In this document: piece by piece, positions 58,640 to 64,000 of the stretch
How positions within the stretch are numbered: position 1 is the first letter of the stretch
Layout of the letters: each line of letters starts with the position of its first letter
NCBI RefSeq assembly: GCF_000002235.5
Contig: NW_022145615.1
Coordinates: forward strand, 31,403,059-31,467,058
Direction: 5' to 3'
Origin: Strongylocentrotus purpuratus
Lineage: Eukaryota; Echinodermata; Echinoidea; Camarodonta; Strongylocentrotidae
DNA: 64,000 nucleotides
Program-made: the position numbers and the translations under genes
The notes under the pieces: model-generated
Told to the model about the DNA's origin: nothing
What the model saw: the letters and a program-made list of their open reading frames with translations, nothing else
Databases searched by the model: none

Positions 58640-61600
58640 AATGAGAGAAAAAGAAGAATTTGAGAAATGACGCTGATAGAAGGGTTTACAAATCTTCTTG
58701 GCATAGGAAAGCAATGGTGGGGACAGAAAAGAAGAAAATAAAAGAATGGAAGAGTGATAGAAAGAGATAAAGAAAGAGAGAGCGATAATTTCGTATACAT
58801 AATCACTTGCTTTCCTACTGTATGTATGATGAGATATCTTATACCTTCTCTCGATGACGACAATTTATATTCAAACTCAGAAATGAACCAATCAGTTTTC
58901 ACCGACAATCCCATTCAAATACCTAAAACGTCTTCATTTTATTCTTCCTACAATGTTGAATACTTAATATGACTACATGTAAGGCCAAACGTAATAATAT
59001 AGGCACTATGTAACATAAACAAAAACAAAAGTAAAAAATGATAATCTGAACCTTATTTGAAGCCGGTTAAAATGAAGAGATGAAAAGAATCGAAAGTATT
59101 ATTGAAAGTCCCTTTACAGCTATTTTTCATGGGTAAACACATAAAGAGGATGGTATATAGTTAGATAGGATGTACAGACAATATAAAACATGAGCTATGA
59201 TAGAGAGGGATGTTCTGTACATCGGTTTTATGAAGATTAATATTTTTGGCGGTGGTTGTTAGAATCATTATCTGTCTCCATCGCATGTGTGCCTGCAGAG
59301 AACATTACGATGAAAGATTTACCAGCCTGAATTCAAAACAAAATACCACAAATTGAAATCTTGCGGACGATAATCATTATGGACGCCAAGGAAGGTTTCA
59401 CTTATGACAATGGATAGAGATAAACATACGTGACTCATCATTTCCGATATACCCCCATTTGTATCAAGGAATAGGTCTATGCACAGTTAAAGGGACTGGG
59501 TGACGTTTTTCAGATGAGAGAAAATGGTGCTAAGGTAGTGACGTCAATGGTAGATGTACAATAAAAGATAATCTGAAAGTTTGAGTGAAAACATACCATT
59601 ATTAAGGATACAAATTGGGAAAAACTCATCTGATTGATTTCTTAATTCTGCCAACTATATTATTACAATTTATTTATATTTAAGTGAATGTAAATCGTCC
59701 CCAAAGCAATGAATTGGCTATATATATACCACTCCAGAAATTAATGTTGACAGATTTTTAAAAGCCTGTCCCATGTCTTAATTTCATGGAAAAACGGTCG
59801 GGAAAATTCAAAAATGGTTGGGAGATTTTACTGTAAGAGGGTGTCGCACAGTGACGCTTTCAAAGAAAACCATAAATATCTTTGGGGTTTGAGAACTTTT
59901 CAGGATTTTGTTTGCCCGTTCGAGGGTTAGTGCAGTAGAAGGAATATAATAAGTAACATTTCATACAAAAATTACACAGTTTTTTCATCAACCTTCAACA
60001 ATGTTACCGAGTTACTTTAAAGACGCTCATTTTTTATCACTGTGTTATTAAATTTTTCTTTTAATTTGCCTATTATTTCACAATAGGACAATGATTTTAA
60101 GTAGTATATTCCCCATTCGTTGTTTCCGTTGGCAGCGCCTCGGAATCAAGTTGTCTAGATATACGGCGCCCTATAAATGCATATTATTAGTATTTTTTTA
60201 ATTATTAATGTTGAACCAATACAGACATTTCGATTACTTTAACTTTTTGCACAGTCTTTATCCTGTAATTTGTTTGAAATTAGCGATGCAGCATTATTCA
60301 TTAATGTGCAAACATGCAAAAGGATCTTCCTTCCTTGGGGGTGTATTTCTATTTTCTCATCTTATTTAATGCGCTATTATGTGACGCCATTTCGGCGCCA
60401 AAATGGAACTGGTTAAATCAGTTTTTATCGTACTTGGCATTCCCGGTTTTAGGAAAATGCTTATTCTACATTGCAATACTTAACTTTAAATCCGATTTTT
60501 CAATCAGAATGAAGGTATTATTTAGTCCTAAAATCGTTTTATATAATACTAGGTAAATGTACATGAATGCAGAACCTCATTGCGTGCGTAATATCGTGCT
60601 TTCAAAAAACACAATTTGTATAATATAATATTTTAAAAAATATAAATAAAACTGAGCTTACGGATGATGTACGAATTAACTGACATCAAAGTGTAAAATT
60701 AAGTGCTAGTTGTTTTGTAATGATTTATGACCAGCTATAAACTAACTTTACAAAGTCAAACTATAGATAAAGTATTACCAAGACCGATAAAATGTCAAGG
60801 AGACTTAATATACAAAAAACGAACAAGTAGAATTTTTAAGTCAAGACGGTTTTCCGAGTTGGTCTTGGAAACTTGTTTTTATATTCTTAGTATTTCGAAT
60901 GGAAAGGCAAAGGCGACTGCTTTATGAATTCCCGATAACACAACATTGAGGTTGGAGTAGAAGAAATGTGAATGGATTTTTTTCTCCAGACCAACCATTG
61001 ATATGGGTGTCTTAATTTGCGGGTTCTGCTTGATCCCTTTTCCTTTCCTAAACTTTGTTAACATTGCTTCCATCTTCCCCTGATGACTGTAGATGGAAAA
61101 GGTCTATTTTTATGATCTTAACATTCTCCATTTAGTATATAATTATCAAAGATACTTGGCATTCTTTTCCTAAACTTTGTTATCATTGCTTTTATTTTCT
61201 CCTGATGATTGTAAATGAAAAAGGTCTATTTTTATGATCTTAACATTCTACATTCAGTAAAAAAAATATATCAAAGATACATGGTTTACGCATCAACAAG
61301 ATACATTTAGTCTGAATTGTAAGCATCATTTTGTTGAAGATCAAATTATAAAAATATAAGATCTCCCAAAATCCATTTTCGAAACTAGGAAATCTGTGAT
61401 ACTTTGTGATCTAACGAGATGAAGAGAGACATCGTGTTATGGGGCCAAATAATTAGCAACAACATCAAATTATAATGATCCGTCATGGATCCTACAAAAT
61501 ATCCAAAAAGAAGAATTACATTTTCCTCTTTCTTATCATTTCATCCAAAATTTTCGATGAAAATACTATACTCACTATACTCACTTCCGAAAGATACTCT

Positions 61601-63060
61601 TCCTTCCAACCTCCACTTTCTCGCCTTTCCATCTCACTTCTATTTTCTATCCACTTTCCTCAGTCCCTCGAGGACTTTACACATGGTGTACCGTAAACCT
61701 CTTCCGTGATTATTCATACCACCATGCAAACCTTCAAACATCATCTTATCATTTCATGTTTCTGTATAAACATTCAGCACATTCAAATGAAAATGTTCTT
61801 TTCATTATGACGTTAAAAGCTTTCAGAAATATACATAATTCTGTAAAAATAATTATGTCACATTTGATTTTGAACTACATGGCTGATGCGTTTGCCTGTG
61901 TGCATTATACAATTGCAGAGAAAATCGAATGTGATGCTTTTTTCGTACTTCAGTTTACGATTTTGCGGTGAACAGAAACTGTGATTTGCCATTTTCTTCT
62001 CCCTCCCTCTCTCTTTGTTTTGATGGGGGGGGGGGGGGGGGGGACTTTGAGATTGCGTATTTCTGTGCTCCTTCACTTCTCCATACCTTCAGATTAAACG
62101 AAGCCATATTCCATCAATGATAAATAACACCGGGGTGCCACCCCCTCCCTCATCACATGACCAAAAGAAAGTGAGAGACAAAATGAAGTGATGGGGAGGG
62201 AGGGAGGGAGGGTGGGAGGGTGGGTGGGTGGGGAGAGGGATAAGGGAGGGAGAGAGAGAGAGAGAGGGAGAGAGAGAGAGAGAGAGAGAGATGCTAAAAG
62301 AACATCGGGCACAAACACTTCCCATCTATCACCTAATTCAGTAACCCTGTTCGACGTTTGAGACCCCCCCCCCCCCCCACACCACCCGACCATGAACTTT
62401 AACTACACCACTTATCCTAATCCTTAGCTTTATTCTCTGACCTAATAAGCACTTTCAAATTAAGATCAAAAGATCAAGCTTGTATTTGGGGTATTTGGTA
62501 AGTTTGCGTTCTATATGCCGCACGCACGTGGGTTCCTTTATGTAAAATAATGTCAATAAGGCATGCACTTTTTTATCATCAAAATCCGAGAAAAAATAAT
62601 TGGATTTTGGCTGGATCTAGTAGCTCGCGCAGTTTGTTTCCATAGTTATGCAAGGGATGACCAACTATTAATTACGTTATTTGATTAGATATTCAGTTAC
62701 TAACAAACAGAGTTGATTGGACTTCGTTGGGCTAGCGGACTTGTTGATTGAAAACTTGTCGATTTACAATTCGACACAGACCCTTACCTAACAGTAACAA
62801 CCAGTCAGACTCATAGGCTATGGCATAATTAGTCATGAATGGGGGAAAGAGAATGTTTTAAATAGTACTTCAGCTTTTCAACAAGAGAATGAAATACAGC
62901 AGGACGTTTAAAGAATAAGGCAAATTAGCTCAATACGCGAGCAACTCAACGCAATGCTTGCAAGTTGTTTACCCATTTAACATTTTTGTTCGATGTCAAT
63001 CTTCACTTTGCGAGTCACAGACCTCGTCAGACGTTGACGTAGTCCTACTTCAGGCATAAT
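58640..63060. other. Upstream region of the GPCR and intergenic sequence
   Basis: No exon recognised. Contains a tandem duplication (61040-61285), a poly-G run (62026-62044), GGGA/GA microsatellites (62195-62292) and a hydrophobic 80-codon frame at 60314-60556 of unknown meaning. Confidence 0.5.
61040..61285 (+). repeat. Tandem duplication, ~122-bp period
   Basis: Two units sharing TTCCTAAACTTTGTTA and AAAGGTCTATTTTTATGATC. Confidence 0.8.
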
Positions 63061-63199
63061 AGGGACTTTTCGATTTGCACGTCGACATAGTGGACTGCTA
63101 CGTGTGACGTCATTTCAATGCTCTGAGCCAGTGCCTTAAAATGACGTCACACGTACATGTAGCAGTCCACTATGTCGACGTGCAAATCTTAAAGTCCCT
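63061..63199. mobile_element. Nearly perfect inverted-repeat element
   Basis: AGGGACTTT...GATTTGCACGTCGACATAGT pairs with ACTATGTCGACGTGCAAATC...AAAGTCCCT over ~55 bp per arm; contains TGACGTCA motifs in each arm. Confidence 0.9.
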
Positions 63200-63312
63200 A
63201 TCGACGCCTCATTAACAACGGGCTGAGAAGTGTAGGTCTATGTCTCCTCCCAAAGGATGATGCCTTTCTTTCACTTACATACTCAAACTACGTTACATTG
63301 TGGTCCATCGTC

Positions 63313-63500
63313 ATTTAAAGGTATAGATCAGTTTCGGAAACACCCCCCCCCCCTCTCAAAAAATGAAATGGAAGCTCTTATTACAATTCATGTGAAATAA
63401 TATGTTTTGACCAATACGTGGCGATACAAAGTTTGCCGGGAAACCGCCTACTAATTGATATATTTGGTAAATATCGATCCGGCCTGGATAGATATCGCGA
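63313..63500 (-). mobile_element. MITE-like family A, truncated copy 6
   Basis: Begins TTTAAAGGTATAGATCAGTT and follows copy 2 as far as GATAGATATCGCG, then stops abruptly. Confidence 0.75.
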
Positions 63501-63862
63501 ATGCACTTCAACATTGAACATTTCGGCATATATTATTTCTGCTTTTTTGCAAATTTAGGTTGAAGTATTGCCATCTGAACCTCTGAAGACTGAAGGCAAT
63601 ATTTTTTAACAATATCAAATGGATATTTGCACCCAAAACCATTGGACCGCAATTTTACATGTGATGAAGCTGTAATTATAGACTGGAGGGGAGTTTCAAT
63701 ATCACAAGCCGTTCAACATTCGCCATGTCGGGAAGGTGATGGGTGTCGATGACTCTGTGGTAATGACCTTGAATTCAATAAGGTGTGAAAACTGTTTGAA
63801 GTCATGACGTGATTGAATGGTGTTATAAACACATTAAGGAGGAGAGTAAGATAACACATGCT

Positions 63863-63913
63863 TCCCTGGGTAAACTTATAATTGATTATTAATAATTATA
63901 AGTTTACCCAGGG
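63863..63913. repeat. Perfect 21-bp-arm hairpin
   Basis: TCCCTGGGTAAACTTATAAT(T) and its exact inverse, separated by 9 bases (GATTATTAA). Could form a cruciform or be a very short element. Confidence 0.9.
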
Positions 63914-64000
63914 ATGATACCATCTTGATGCCTGACTTAAGTGCAGTGACATTACCATCAGTAGAGAAGGAGGGAATGTTATGTGGATACCTCCACCGCA

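Overview
The window looks like a piece of a marine deuterostome genome, most likely an echinoderm and probably a sea urchin. This is inferred from long introns, many TACATGTA-type palindromes, frequent poly-G/poly-C runs, dense small inverted-repeat elements, a tRNA-Ser-like SINE, and protein sequences that resemble but differ from the vertebrate ones. No bacterial, organellar or CRISPR features are visible.

Layout. Positions 1-4.8 kb are non-genic and carry short inverted-repeat elements and a ~1.7 kb foldback element. From ~4.9 to 45.1 kb on the + strand runs one gene, an orthologue of AGTPBP1/CCP1 (cytosolic carboxypeptidase 1, a tubulin deglutamylase). I could join 24 coding exons with consistent phases into one 1325-residue reading frame that has an armadillo-like N-terminus, a disordered acidic middle, an M14 metallocarboxypeptidase domain with all catalytic residues, and an acidic tail. 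From 45.1 to 53.7 kb lie intergenic repeats, ending in a 26-bp minisatellite. At 57.36-58.63 kb on the - strand is an intact class A peptide GPCR, possibly with an extra terminal exon near 54 kb. The rest (58.6-64 kb) is non-genic with small inverted-repeat elements.

The most striking object sits inside the 14.1-kb intron 10 of CCP1 (19181-33312). Two intact, convergent, spliced genes lie there. The + gene (493-506 aa) has an N-terminal PHD finger, a basic stretch and an unfamiliar C-terminal domain. The - gene (862 aa, five exons) has a Cys/His-rich N-terminus that matches the spacing of the RAG1 N-terminal region, followed by a P-element/THAP9-type RNase H-fold transposase. A RAG1-like N-terminus on a non-RAG transposase, paired with a convergent PHD-finger partner, recalls the RAG1/RAG2 arrangement. 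Candidate short inverted ends with a TTAAA direct repeat bracket the pair (19295-32668).

A second unusual theme is 'exon echoes': decayed partial copies of CCP1 exons 2, 4, 6, 10 and 19 lie in the intron directly upstream of the true exon (exon 6 has about five or six tandem copies). A similar copy of a GPCR exon piece lies near 54.5 kb.
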